64,000 nucleotides of DNA, taken from NCBI GenBank assembly GCA_045652425.1, contig JAZRUG010000026.1, forward strand, positions 69,269 to 133,268, in the 5' to 3' direction. Of the stretch, positions 17,288 through 26,167 are shown piece after piece. Origin of the DNA: RGIG1995 sp045652425. Lineage in GTDB: Bacteria > Bacillota > Clostridia > Oscillospirales > CAG-272. The position numbers were made by a program, and so were the translations under genes. How positions within the stretch are numbered: the first letter of the stretch is position 1; each line of letters begins with the position of its first letter. The notes under the pieces are model-generated. The model did not search any database. It had not been told where the DNA came from and saw nothing but the letters and a program-made list of their open reading frames with translations.

Positions 17288-17320
17288 AAAAAAATGGTAC
17301 ACATTCCGTGTACCATTTTT
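17288..17320. terminator. Bidirectional terminator between the radical SAM gene and glyA
   Basis: Stem AAAATGGTACAC / GTGTACCATTTT with a five-base loop, flanked by A-run and T-run so it can act on both strands. It stands between the converging genes. Just upstream at 17257-17286 is a short direct repeat of CTATTCA-type units. Confidence 0.85.
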
Positions 17321-17322
17321 TA

Positions 17323-18564
17323 TTAATAAAGCGGATATTTTTCACAAAGTTTCTTTACTTCTGCTCTGATGTAGTCAGCCTGTGCGTCAAAGTCGGAAGC
17401 CGCAAGTTTAATAAGCTTACCGATAACTTTCATATCGTCTTCCTTCATACCTCTTGTAGTAACAGCAGGTGTACCGATTCTTACACCGCTTGTAACGAAA
17501 GGACTCTGGGGATCGTTAGGAATAGCGTTCTTGTTAAGTGTAATACCAACGGCATCAAGTTTGTTTTCAAGTTCCTTACCGGTAATATTGAAGTTACGGA
17601 GGTCAACGAGCATAAGGTGGTTATCCGTACCGCCTGATACGAGGTCAAAGCCTTCTGCAACAAGCGTTTCAGCCAATACCTTTGCATTCTTAACAACCTG
17701 TGTCTGATATTCCTTAAATTCGGGCTTCAAAGCTTCGCCGAAACATACAGCCTTTGCCGAAATAGTGTGCATAAGAGGACCGCCCTGCATACCGGGGAAT
17801 ATACCCTTGTCTATCTTCTTTGCAAGTTCTTCCTTGCAGAGAATAAGTCCGCCTCTGGGGCCTCTGAGTGTCTTATGTGTGGTAGAAGTTACAACGTCAG
17901 CGTAAGGCACGGGACTGGGATGAAGTCCTGCAGCAACAAGACCTGCAATATGCGCCATATCTACCATAAGATATGCGCCTACCTTCTTTGCAATTTCTGC
18001 AAAGCGTTCAAAATCAATAATTCTGGGATATGCCGAAGCACCCGCAACGATAAGTTTAGGCTTATGCTGCATTGCAAGTTCTTCAACCTTATCGTAATCT
18101 ATTCTGTGTGTTACGTCATCAATACCGTAAGGAACGAAGTTGTAAACCAAACCACTCATATTTACGGGGCTTCCGTGTGTAAGGTGTCCGCCGCAAGCAA
18201 GGCTCATACCGAGAACGGTATCTCCGGGCTGGAGAAGCGCTATATATACGGCAGAGTTAGCCTGCGCACCGCTGTGCGCCTGAACGTTTGCATGTTCTGC
18301 GCCAAAAAGCTTCTTTGCTCTTTCTCTTGCGATGTTTTCTGTTATATCAACGCATTCACAACCGCCGTAGTATCTCTTTCCGGGATAACCTTCCGCATAT
18401 TTATTAGTAAGAACAGTTCCCATAGCGCTCATAACGGGTTCGGATACAATATTCTCCGATGCAATAAGTTCAATACAATTCTTCTGACGGTTAAGTTCAA
18501 GCTCTATAGCCTTTGCAACCTCTTCATCATATTGCATAAGATATTCAAGATTTTCTTTAATCAT
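17323..18564 (-). CDS. glyA: Serine hydroxymethyltransferase
   Basis: A 413-residue PLP enzyme that converts serine and tetrahydrofolate to glycine and 5,10-methylene-THF. Motifs: LIASENIVS at the start, NVQAHSGAQAN, MVDMAHIAGLVAAG and the PLP-binding Lys in TSTTHKTLRGPRGG. Length is normal. It is transcribed alone from a promoter at 18603-18631. Confidence 0.97.
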   Translation of the reverse strand: MIKENLEYLMQYDEEVAKAIELELNRQKNCIELIASENIVSEPVMSAMGTVLTNKYAEGYPGKRYYGGCECVDITENIARERAKKLFGAEHANVQAHSGAQANSAVYIALLQPGDTVLGMSLACGGHLTHGSPVNMSGLVYNFVPYGIDDVTHRIDYDKVEELAMQHKPKLIVAGASAYPRIIDFERFAEIAKKVGAYLMVDMAHIAGLVAAGLHPSPVPYADVVTSTTHKTLRGPRGGLILCKEELAKKIDKGIFPGMQGGPLMHTISAKAVCFGEALKPEFKEYQTQVVKNAKVLAETLVAEGFDLVSGGTDNHLMLVDLRNFNITGKELENKLDAVGITLNKNAIPNDPQSPFVTSGVRIGTPAVTTRGMKEDDMKVIGKLIKLAASDFDAQADYIRAEVKKLCEKYPLY

Positions 18565-18602
18565 TTTTTCAAAAATCCTCTCTTTTATTATATAACATTG
18601 AC

Positions 18603-18631
18603 ATTATACTATGTTTTTTACAGTTTTTCAA
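18603..18631 (-). promoter_or_regulatory. Sigma-A promoter of glyA
   Basis: On the minus strand, TTGAAA (18631-18626), 17 bases, TATAAT (18608-18603), 39 bases before the glyA start. Confidence 0.8.
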
Positions 18632-18671
18632 CACAATTTGCAAAAGAAATAAAAAATTTAAATAATTAGCG

Positions 18672-18700
18672 TTTACTTTAGCGTTAATTTGTGGTATACT
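18672..18700 (+). promoter_or_regulatory. Sigma-A promoter of the Asp/Cys-rich protein gene
   Basis: TTTACT (18672-18677), 17 bases, TATACT (18695-18700). It overlaps a GTG at 18691 and therefore rules out a longer reading of the gene. Confidence 0.8.
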
Positions 18701-18735
18701 ATTCGTATAAAATATTTTTCAGGAGGTTTTATATT

Positions 18736-19038
18736 ATGTACGAAAACAAGAAATATTACAATAAAAACGACGTTATCGTTTTAGTTCTCAAGCTTCTTTT
18801 GGGTATTGCCGCAGTTGCAGCAGCTGTTGTTGCGGGAATAAAAATCTATGAAAGCATTCAGTCAAAGCGTATCTGCCGTCTTTGCGACTGCTGTGATGAC
18901 GACCTTTTCAATGACGACGATGATTTCTGCTGCTGCGATGACGATTGCGATTGTGATTGCGACGACGTTGACAAAGATTTTGCTGAAACTGTTGCCGAAG
19001 TTACAAAAAAGGAAATTAACCCCACAGAAGAAAACTAA
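18736..19038 (+). CDS. Small membrane protein with Asp/Cys-rich tail
   Basis: A 100-residue protein. ATG 18736 has a perfect SD (AGGAGG, 18721-18726). Residues ~13-36 form one membrane helix (VIVLVLKLLLGIAAVAAAVVAG). The following ~35 residues hold about ten Cys and about 16 Asp, in clusters such as CDCCDDD and CCCDDDCDCD, then a short charged tail. The cluster would bind divalent or soft metal ions well, but no family is recognised. It could be a membrane metal buffer, or simply a low-complexity tail. A DtxR/MntR-type metal regulator is encoded 450 bases downstream, beyond a terminator and a repeat. Confidence 0.8.
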   Translation: MYENKKYYNKNDVIVLVLKLLLGIAAVAAAVVAGIKIYESIQSKRICRLCDCCDDDLFNDDDDFCCCDDDCDCDCDDVDKDFAETVAEVTKKEINPTEEN

Positions 19039-19056
19039 TTAAACGTTTATTGAGAA

Positions 19057-19088
19057 ATGAGCTGAGTTATTAACTTAGCTCATTTTTA
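19057..19088 (+). terminator. Rho-independent terminator
   Basis: Stem ATGAGCTGAGTT / AACTTAGCTCAT (12 bp, one G-U), three-base loop, then a T-run. It ends the transcript of the Asp/Cys-rich gene. Confidence 0.88.
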
Positions 19089-19129
19089 ATTACATAATAA
19101 ACATTAAATAACGGATTAGTTTATCTATT

Positions 19130-19377
19130 ACGACCTCATCCGTCTCGGCAGCAAAGAAATATGATAGATGAAGTCTGTATACTGCCTCGACACCTTCTCC
19201 CACCGGAGAAGGTCTTTGTTTGTGCAAACTTATTAACCTATGCTTTTATAAAAAAACAACATATTTTAATTATAGGGTAAGATTAAACATTGTACCTTCT
19301 CCGGTGGGAGAATGTGTCGTACCGCAAGTGAATTTTTATTTTCATCATTCTTAATGCGGTACGACGGATGAGGTCGT
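19130..19377. repeat. 248-bp interspersed inverted-repeat element, copy 2
   Basis: Same length, same 15-bp ends (ACGACCTCATCCGTC and complement) and same inner arms as copy 1 (8741-8988); the right inner arm has one mismatch (AATGTG for AAGGTG). The stretch between the inner arms is more diverged than the arms. It lies in an intergenic gap after a terminator. Confidence 0.9.
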
Positions 19378-19436
19378 CTTTTCTGCTTATCTTAATTTGA
19401 GTCAACCATTTTTATTTTTGAATCATTCGGTAAGCC

Positions 19437-19465
19437 TTGAAAAAATCTATTCTTTGTGATATAAT
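19437..19465 (+). promoter_or_regulatory. Sigma-A promoter of the DtxR/MntR-like gene
   Basis: TTGAAA (19437-19442), 17 bases, TATAAT (19460-19465), 28 bases before the start codon. Confidence 0.78.
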
Positions 19466-19493
19466 GAGAAAACGAAAAAAGGAAGTGATATAA

Positions 19494-19859
19494 ATGCATT
19501 TACAGGAATCGGGAGAAATGTATCTCGAAACGATATACGTTCTCACCCAACAAAAAGAAAACGTTCGCTCAATTGATATTTGCGAACATATGGGTTATTC
19601 CAAACCCAGTATAAGCCGCGCTGTCGGTATACTAAAAAATGCAGGTTATATTACCGTAGACAAAAACGGTTATATCACTCTTACCGAAAACGGAAAAATA
19701 GTCGCCCAAAAAACGTATGAAAGACACAGCATTTTGAAATCACTTTTCGTAAAAATGGGTGTCAGCGAAGAAGTTGCAAGCGAAGACGCTTGTAAAATAG
19801 AACACGTTATCAGCGACGAAGTTTTCAATGCAATAAAAAAATATTTCTTTGAAATGTAA
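19494..19859 (+). CDS. DtxR/MntR family metal-dependent regulator
   Basis: A 121-residue winged-helix regulator: QESGEMYLETIYVL, then the recognition helix region GYSKPSISRAVGILKNAGYI and VDKNGYITLTENG wing. The dimerisation region contains ERHSILKSLFV and EDACKIEHVISDE, with the His/Glu ligands of Mn- or Fe-responding MntR. It lacks the SH3-like third domain, as expected for MntR. It precedes a TIM-barrel gene by 11 bases and may be co-transcribed with it. Confidence 0.88.
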   Translation: MHLQESGEMYLETIYVLTQQKENVRSIDICEHMGYSKPSISRAVGILKNAGYITVDKNGYITLTENGKIVAQKTYERHSILKSLFVKMGVSEEVASEDACKIEHVISDEVFNAIKKYFFEM

Positions 19860-19870
19860 AGGGAATTTTT

Positions 19871-20734
19871 ATGAAAACATCAACCGAAATTGCATCTATA
19901 GCTAAAGTAGTCGGAATGGAAAAAGCGGTAGAAATGGTTGCAAAAGCAGGTTTTGACCATTGGGATTTTTCTCTTTTTGATATTGCCCGCAGAGATGCGG
20001 CAACCGACGGTGTTTTAAAAACAAACCACCCTCTTGCAAATTCCGGTAGACTTGCCTTTGCAAGAGAACTCAAAAAAATAGGCATTGAATGCGGCATTAC
20101 CTGCAATCAGTCGCACGCGCCCTTCCCCGTGCGTGTACAAGGCATTCGCGACTCATTGAAATACGCTATTGAATGTACTGCCGAAGTAGGCGGAAAAATA
20201 TGTGTGGTTCACCCCGACAACAATAAATCCGCCGAGGAAAATGCAGAAATGTATTTTGAACTGTTACCGTTTGCAAAAGAGCACGGCGTAAAAATAGCAA
20301 CAGAAAATATGTGGAACTGGGATAAAGAAAAGGACGAAGCGCTCCCCGCGGCTTGTTCTACCCCAAAAAGTTTTGTTGACCATATAAATGCAGTAAATGA
20401 TCCTTTTTTTGTTGCTTGTCTTGATATAGGCCATGCCGAAATGAGAGGTCATAATACTACTGCAGTTGAAATGATACATGCCCTCGGTTCTTCCCTTCAG
20501 GCACTCCACCTGCATGACAACGACAAATGGCACGACAGCCACGCTATTCCCTTTACTATGGATATAGAATTTGAACCTATAGTTAAGGCACTGAAGGATA
20601 TAAACTACAAGGGCGACTTCACGCTTGAAGCAGATACCCATATAAAAAATTTCGCCACTGATGACGTCTATAGAGGCGTATGTGAAATGGCTAATGCAAC
20701 GCGTAAACTTGCAGATATGTTTGAAAAACTTTAA
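19871..20734 (+). CDS. Sugar phosphate isomerase/epimerase-like TIM barrel
   Basis: A 287-residue AP-endonuclease-2-type barrel. Metal-site residues fit the xylose isomerase-like superfamily: NQSHAPFP, ATENMWNW, CLDIGHAEM, LHLHDNDKWHDSH and TLEADTH supply His, Glu and Asp. Substrate is unknown; relatives act on keto sugars or myo-inositol derivatives. It is likely co-transcribed with the DtxR/MntR-like gene and ends at a terminator. Confidence 0.85.
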   Translation: MKTSTEIASIAKVVGMEKAVEMVAKAGFDHWDFSLFDIARRDAATDGVLKTNHPLANSGRLAFARELKKIGIECGITCNQSHAPFPVRVQGIRDSLKYAIECTAEVGGKICVVHPDNNKSAEENAEMYFELLPFAKEHGVKIATENMWNWDKEKDEALPAACSTPKSFVDHINAVNDPFFVACLDIGHAEMRGHNTTAVEMIHALGSSLQALHLHDNDKWHDSHAIPFTMDIEFEPIVKALKDINYKGDFTLEADTHIKNFATDDVYRGVCEMANATRKLADMFEKL

Positions 20735-20783
20735 AATACAATTTTTACGAACCGTCAATAAAAATAATCCAATTAACCAAAAG

Positions 20784-20818
20784 AAAGACAGAGAACATAT
20801 AAATCCTCTGTCTTTTTT
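20784..20818 (+). terminator. Rho-independent terminator
   Basis: Stem AAAGACAGAG / CTCTGTCTTT followed by T. A second weaker stem, AAAACTTGTC / GATAAGTTTT at 20837-20869, lies between it and the converging GH2 gene and may serve that operon. Confidence 0.8.
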
Positions 20819-20870
20819 CTGTTAATTGGTATTATTAAAACTTGTCTTTATTTATCGCAGATAAGTTTTT

Positions 20871-23258
20871 TTACTTTTCTAGGTCTACTTTGATAACCGC
20901 CATACCGAGATCATCGTTCATTGCATAGAGTTTCATTTCTTTTGGTGTCGGCAATACCGTTAAAGGTGCCGAAACCGAGCTTGAAGCAACAGCCTCTCCC
21001 TTTGAACGTACTGCAATCGTAATCTTACCCTCATACATCTTTCTTTCGGGAAGTGTTACTTTATTATGGTCGCAGTTATCGGAACCGGTTCCGACAATTT
21101 CAAACTCTTCGTTTACAGAAAACTTAACGAAGGGGGATGCATTCGGAACAACAAGTCCGTCTTCATCGACACATTCGCAAGTAAACAAGCCAACTTCACT
21201 GCCGTCAGCCTTAAATTTAAGATCCTGACGCAATACAAGTCTGTAAGGTTTCTTTGTTGTTTTTCTTACGTGTTCAACAACATCTTTTCCGCCTTTTCTG
21301 CCGATAACCTTGAGTTCACCGGGCTCGTATGCTACGTTCCACTCACCGTGGCCGTATTTTTCAATTTCCTGCTTGCCGAGAGAAACGCCGTTCAAGTATA
21401 GCTCAAGCTCTTCACAGTTCGTATAAACTGTTACAACCACCTCTTCGCCCTCAAGCCCCTTTAAGTTCCAATGAGGAACAATGTGAGCCATAGGCTCGTC
21501 TGTCCAGTGAGAAACGTTTTGATAGAAAGCGCCCTTCTTTTGCAAGAATAAGTCGATAGCTCCCGACTTTGAGCAAAGCTGAGGCCACACAGCTTCTCCT
21601 CTGTGCTCGATACTATCCCACTGATATCCGCCCATGATGTAAGATCTTTCAGTAAAGAACTTCCAGTTCTTTTCGCGCCCCAAGAACCAATGGTTTGTAT
21701 CTCTGTCTTTATCTCTAACTCTACCATAGTTATTCGATTCAATAAGCCAATCTCTCGTCGTACCGGTAGCGCAGTTTTCAGATGAAAGAACGGGCTTGTC
21801 GGGATACATTTCGTGAACTTCATCATAAAAACGATGATTGTAGTTAATTGAAATTACATCACAATACGGGAATACAGTTGAAAGATGAGGATCGTTTGAT
21901 TGAGCGCTCGTAATAAATCTTGTATTATCAAGTTTACGAATAAGCGCTGCCATTCTGTTATGAATACGAGGACCTTCTGCAGTCTTCTGATAATATTCTT
22001 CGTTACCTGTTGACCAGAACACAACTGAAGGTCTGTTTCTGTCGCGCATAACAAGTACACGAAGCTGTTCAAGGCTTTCTTCCGTCGACTCAAACCATCT
22101 TGTTTCGTCGAATACAATCATACCCATTTCATCGAGAAGATCCATTGTTCTTTCACAGTGCATATAGTGGCAAAGTCTTACCCCGTTTGAACCCATTTGC
22201 TTAATAAGGTCAAGTTTGTATTTTGCAACGTTATCGGGAAGAACAAGACCTGTCAAGCCAAAGTCTTGGTGCATACAAACGCCCTTAATAAGTACTTTTC
22301 TACCGTTAAGAATAAATCCATCCTTTGCGTCAATAGCAATAGTACGGAAACCTATTCTTGTGTAATCTTCGTCAGAAAGAACACCATCAACGTAAACACG
22401 GGTTACAACCTTGTAAAGATTAGGTGTTTCTGTATCCCAAATTTTAGGATTGTTTACTTCGGCTAAATATTTAAGAGTTGTCTTGCTTCTGAATTCTGCT
22501 TTACCTTCAGCTTTAGCCGTAGCAACTACTGTTCCGTCAACATCAACAATATCACTTTCAACAGCAATATTCTTATCTTCGTCATAGTCGTTTACAACTG
22601 TTGACTGAAAATCAACTCTCCAAAGTTTATCATTTACCTTTGTTGCAGGTGCATATACACCATAATGGTCAAGCGCTACGGGTTCGGTAACAACCAAATT
22701 TACATTTCTGTAAATACCTGCGCCCTGATACCACCAACCTTCAAAACGTTTGCCAAATACGTAAATAGCAAGTACGTTTTCTCTGTCAAAGTAAATATTA
22801 TCTGTTATATCTACGTCAAATTCGTTAAAAGCTGAAAAGTTATGCTTCATCAAACAACCGTTAAGATAAATGGTTGCATCACCCGCGATACCACCAAACT
22901 GAAGAATAACTCTCTTTCCCTTCCATTCCTGATCAGGTTCAAAGTGCTTTCTGTACCAAGCGTTATCATAAATAAAATAACCTGTCGCACAGTTTCCTTC
23001 CTCTGTGGGAGTTTGACCTATTATGTAATCGTGAGGAATGTTAACATTCTTCCAGTTACCCGATCTCATATCAATGTCTTTGAAGCGATAGTAAGGATTA
23101 AATGCATCGTAATAACCGTATGCTGCAGGTCCTGTATGTTTTCTGATAGTCTTTGACTGTGAATATACGGGGCCCTTATCGTCATTTACCGGATAGTTTA
23201 CTTCAATATCCCCTTTGTGAAACATCCAGCCCTTATTTAATGATATAACCTTGCGCAT
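20871..23258 (-). CDS. Glycoside hydrolase family 2 enzyme
   Basis: A 795-residue GH2-type glycosidase. Residues ~1-190 form the sugar-binding domain (NIPHDYI, GYFIYDNAWYRK), then an immunoglobulin-like domain, a TIM barrel from ~310, with acid/base Glu420 in WSTGNEE and the likely nucleophile Glu494 in LSSENCATG, and a C-terminal beta domain. No signal peptide, so it is cytoplasmic. GH2 includes beta-galactosidase, beta-glucuronidase and beta-mannosidase; I cannot tell which. It is the last gene of the 33436-20871 operon and would release the sugar that the upstream genes degrade. Confidence 0.88.
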   Translation of the reverse strand: MRKVISLNKGWMFHKGDIEVNYPVNDDKGPVYSQSKTIRKHTGPAAYGYYDAFNPYYRFKDIDMRSGNWKNVNIPHDYIIGQTPTEEGNCATGYFIYDNAWYRKHFEPDQEWKGKRVILQFGGIAGDATIYLNGCLMKHNFSAFNEFDVDITDNIYFDRENVLAIYVFGKRFEGWWYQGAGIYRNVNLVVTEPVALDHYGVYAPATKVNDKLWRVDFQSTVVNDYDEDKNIAVESDIVDVDGTVVATAKAEGKAEFRSKTTLKYLAEVNNPKIWDTETPNLYKVVTRVYVDGVLSDEDYTRIGFRTIAIDAKDGFILNGRKVLIKGVCMHQDFGLTGLVLPDNVAKYKLDLIKQMGSNGVRLCHYMHCERTMDLLDEMGMIVFDETRWFESTEESLEQLRVLVMRDRNRPSVVFWSTGNEEYYQKTAEGPRIHNRMAALIRKLDNTRFITSAQSNDPHLSTVFPYCDVISINYNHRFYDEVHEMYPDKPVLSSENCATGTTRDWLIESNNYGRVRDKDRDTNHWFLGREKNWKFFTERSYIMGGYQWDSIEHRGEAVWPQLCSKSGAIDLFLQKKGAFYQNVSHWTDEPMAHIVPHWNLKGLEGEEVVVTVYTNCEELELYLNGVSLGKQEIEKYGHGEWNVAYEPGELKVIGRKGGKDVVEHVRKTTKKPYRLVLRQDLKFKADGSEVGLFTCECVDEDGLVVPNASPFVKFSVNEEFEIVGTGSDNCDHNKVTLPERKMYEGKITIAVRSKGEAVASSSVSAPLTVLPTPKEMKLYAMNDDLGMAVIKVDLEK

Positions 23259-23296
23259 AAATAATACCTCTCTTTTGTCAGTATATATTTTTATTG

Positions 23297-24682
23297 TTAA
23301 ATCTCAAGTTCTTCCGCCGACATAACAAAGCCATAATCGGCATAGTCAAATATATCGGCTTTTTTATCGGTGTTTATTGCTATAACTGTACCGGAGTTCT
23401 GCATTCCCGCAAGGTGCTGTACAGCTCCGGAAATACCTATCGCTATATATAATTCGGGGGCAATTACTTTACCCGTCAAACCTATCTGTGTGTCGTACGT
23501 TATAAGCCCCTGGTCAACGACTTTTCTTGAGGAACCTATATCAGCGCCTATCTTTTCGGCAAATGCCTTTATTTTGTCAACACTGTCTTTTCCGCCGTAA
23601 CCGAAAGATACGACTATCCGATTTTTTGTATCGTCTTCCGTTCTTACAGTAGCCATTGCGGGCAGTGTAAGGCTTTTTATTTTTGCAATAACCTTGCCTG
23701 AAAGCGCCGGTCTTATCATATACATAAGTTCGCCGTCTGTCTCAAGATTCGTACAGTCAGCGCAAAGCCCAAGTCCAAGTCTTGCGGAAACTCTTCCTGC
23801 AATTCTCTTACTTTCGGAGTCTGTCGCCCAAAGCACAGCGTTCGGTTTTTCGTCGGTTATTTTTTTTGCAATAGTATCTTCGTCTGTTAAATCTATAACC
23901 GTTATATCATCAGACACAAGCTTTGCAAAGCTTAACGGCTTTTCGCCGACACACCATACCTTTTCAAGTTTTTTCTCACTCGTATTTGTTTTAAGAACCT
24001 TTGAACGCTCGTTTAAGAGTACTTTTTCAATCGTTGAATAAAGTTCGCCTTTTTCAAGGAAAGTACATTTTCTCTTTCCGGACTGATTTTCAAAGGTTTC
24101 GATAACCCTTGTAGGCGAACCCTTTAGTCCGCACTTTTCGGTATCAACACCTATATCGGCTGAATTCCAAACTTCAACCTCGCCCATTTTTGAAAAAAGA
24201 CTCGGTAATCTCAAATCACATATTCTTTCCAAAGTCAGCAGCGCTGGAGATTTTGCTATTTTCTTTCCCTCTCGTCTTGTTTGACAAGAAACGTTACTGT
24301 CAATACCATCTATAGCCATAACCTCCGTTACAAGCGTATATCCCAAAAGTTCCGACAGCATAGGCCCCGTTTGACCTGTATCCCCTTCCATTGTCTGTCT
24401 TCCGCAGAACACATAATCGGGAGATATTTTTTCTATAGCCTTTGACAAAGCGTACGCCGTAGCCAAAGTATCAGCACCCGCAAATTTGGTATCGGAAAGA
24501 AGTATAGCCTTCTTTGCTCCGAGTCTTGTCAAGCTCTTCAAATAATCGGCCGAAGACGGCACACCCATCGAAAGAAGTATAACCTCTGCCCCATCAATAC
24601 GCAAAGCACTCTCATAAGCACTCGCTTCAAAGGGGCTCATTTCTCCGTTTCTGCCCTGTCTTATACATACAACTATTTTCAT
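23297..24682 (-). CDS. Single-chain electron transfer flavoprotein (EtfB-EtfA fusion)
   Basis: A 461-residue fusion. Residues 1-~225 are EtfB-like: MKIVVCIRQ start, FCGRQTMEGDTGQTGP (92-107), LLTLERICDLRLPS (148-161). Residues ~240-461 are EtfA-like: VLWATDSESKRIAGRVSARLG, RPALSGKVIA, then the FAD-binding block with SSRKVVDQG (384-392), QIGLTGK (399-405), GISGAVQHLAGM (416-427) and VIAINTDKKADIF. The two subunits are normally ~260 and ~320-340 residues as separate genes, so both halves are compact; the EtfA N-terminal domain seems shortened. It is read as one frame with no stop. It is placed after the FGGY kinase gene (6-base gap) and before GH2. It likely passes electrons from the GlcD-like oxidase. 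Confidence 0.9.
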   Translation of the reverse strand: MKIVVCIRQGRNGEMSPFEASAYESALRIDGAEVILLSMGVPSSADYLKSLTRLGAKKAILLSDTKFAGADTLATAYALSKAIEKISPDYVFCGRQTMEGDTGQTGPMLSELLGYTLVTEVMAIDGIDSNVSCQTRREGKKIAKSPALLTLERICDLRLPSLFSKMGEVEVWNSADIGVDTEKCGLKGSPTRVIETFENQSGKRKCTFLEKGELYSTIEKVLLNERSKVLKTNTSEKKLEKVWCVGEKPLSFAKLVSDDITVIDLTDEDTIAKKITDEKPNAVLWATDSESKRIAGRVSARLGLGLCADCTNLETDGELMYMIRPALSGKVIAKIKSLTLPAMATVRTEDDTKNRIVVSFGYGGKDSVDKIKAFAEKIGADIGSSRKVVDQGLITYDTQIGLTGKVIAPELYIAIGISGAVQHLAGMQNSGTVIAINTDKKADIFDYADYGFVMSAEELEI

Positions 24683-24688
24683 ATATTT

Positions 24689-26158
24689 TTATCTCTCTCT
24701 GTATATGGGAGCTAATGCATCGTGTATTCTCTTGTATTCGTCATAAACTTTGCGATATTTTTCGGTATTTTCCGGATTTGGAACCACCGTATCAACCTCT
24801 TTTATACACGTTTTAACCGCCTCTTCGGCATTCTTAAACACTCCGCAGGCAATACCTGCAAGCATAGCCGAACCAAGAGAAGAATCGGCGCTTTCTGTTA
24901 TTCGGAGTTCAATACCGAGCATATCGGCTGTTATCTGCGCCCAAAGTCTGCCCTTTCCGCCGCCGCCGATAAGGGTTGCCTTTTTCTTATACTTCATTCC
25001 CAAAGAGTCAAGATAAATCTTACTGTCAAGAAGTGAAAGCGAAACGCCTTCAAGTACAGCTCTTGTAAAATGTGCCTTTGTATGCGTTGAACGTACGCCC
25101 GTAAAGCTTCCGCAAAGCATAGGATCTGCGTAAGGAGTGAGTTCTCCGTTCAAATGAGGCAGGAATATAAGTCCCTCACAACCTAACGGTACTTCAGCAG
25201 CCCCCATATCAAGTTCTTTATAGTTTCCGCCAAACGTATCTCTGTACCAACGGTATGATGCCGCCGCAGATTTGGTTGCAGTTCCCGGATACCAAAGTCC
25301 GCCTGTTATGTGCGAATAGTTTACAAGGTGTCTGTCGGGATATGGTTTGTCTGTTATAACGCATATTCTGCCCGCTGTTGCAAGTTTTACAGTTATATCG
25401 CCCTCGCTTACAGCCCCCGATGCAAATACTTCCATTACCGTATCAGTAGTGCCGCAAACTACGGGTAATCCCTCGGGAAGTCCGTACTTCTCTGCCGCCT
25501 CTTTCGTTACTTTGCCTATCATATCGGTAGGCGCAACAATAGGCGGAAGCATTTCAACGTCAAGTCCTGCAAGTTTGCATAACTCCTCATCCCAAGCCAT
25601 CTTGTTGCAGTCGAAAAGCATACTGCCCTCGGCTTCTATGTAATCCGTGCAATATACTCCGGTCAATGCAAATCTTATATAATCCTTTTCAAAGAATACA
25701 TACTTTATTCTTTTAAAGTTATCACTTTCGTTATTTTTTAACCACATAAGCTGAGGCAAAGTCCAGATAGTGTCAGGCTTGTGGTAAGTCTTTTTAAATA
25801 TCTCATCACCCATTGAAGCAAATACTTCGTCAGCCTCTTTTCTGCTTCGTGTATCAGTCCAATGCATCGCAGGTCTTATCGGCTCGTAATTTTCATCACA
25901 AACCAATGAAGTATGCGTCGCAGAGTCAATAGCAACGCAGAGTATATCATTCAAATCTATCTTGCTCTTCTCTGCTAACCCCGAAATATTTTCACGTAAT
26001 GCCAAAAGCCAATCCTCTGCTTTTTGTTCACAAGCCGCAGGGGTGGGGTGATACGTGGGATATTCAACGCTGTTTTCTGCAACTATATTGCCGTCTACAC
26101 TTATCAAAGTCGCCTTTGTTGAGCCGCCGCCAAAGTCTATTCCAAGTAAGTATTTCAT
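24689..26158 (-). CDS. FGGY family carbohydrate kinase (xylulokinase-like)
   Basis: A 489-residue kinase of the FGGY type. The N-terminal GIDFGGGSTKATLI and MHWTDTRSR, then the VVCGTTDTVMEVFASGAV block, and the C-terminal TLIGGGGKGRLWAQITADMLG match the family and give the ATP site. It would phosphorylate a ketose, such as xylulose, ribulose or fuculose. In this operon a PfkB kinase also occurs, so two phosphorylation steps or two substrates are implied. Confidence 0.9.
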   Translation of the reverse strand: MKYLLGIDFGGGSTKATLISVDGNIVAENSVEYPTYHPTPAACEQKAEDWLLALRENISGLAEKSKIDLNDILCVAIDSATHTSLVCDENYEPIRPAMHWTDTRSRKEADEVFASMGDEIFKKTYHKPDTIWTLPQLMWLKNNESDNFKRIKYVFFEKDYIRFALTGVYCTDYIEAEGSMLFDCNKMAWDEELCKLAGLDVEMLPPIVAPTDMIGKVTKEAAEKYGLPEGLPVVCGTTDTVMEVFASGAVSEGDITVKLATAGRICVITDKPYPDRHLVNYSHITGGLWYPGTATKSAAASYRWYRDTFGGNYKELDMGAAEVPLGCEGLIFLPHLNGELTPYADPMLCGSFTGVRSTHTKAHFTRAVLEGVSLSLLDSKIYLDSLGMKYKKKATLIGGGGKGRLWAQITADMLGIELRITESADSSLGSAMLAGIACGVFKNAEEAVKTCIKEVDTVVPNPENTEKYRKVYDEYKRIHDALAPIYRER

Positions 26159-26167
26159 AATTTCACC

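Noticed and set aside
18691..18735. GTG start at 18691 for the Asp/Cys-rich protein
   Set aside because: It overlaps the -10 box; ATG 18736 has a perfect AGGAGG site.
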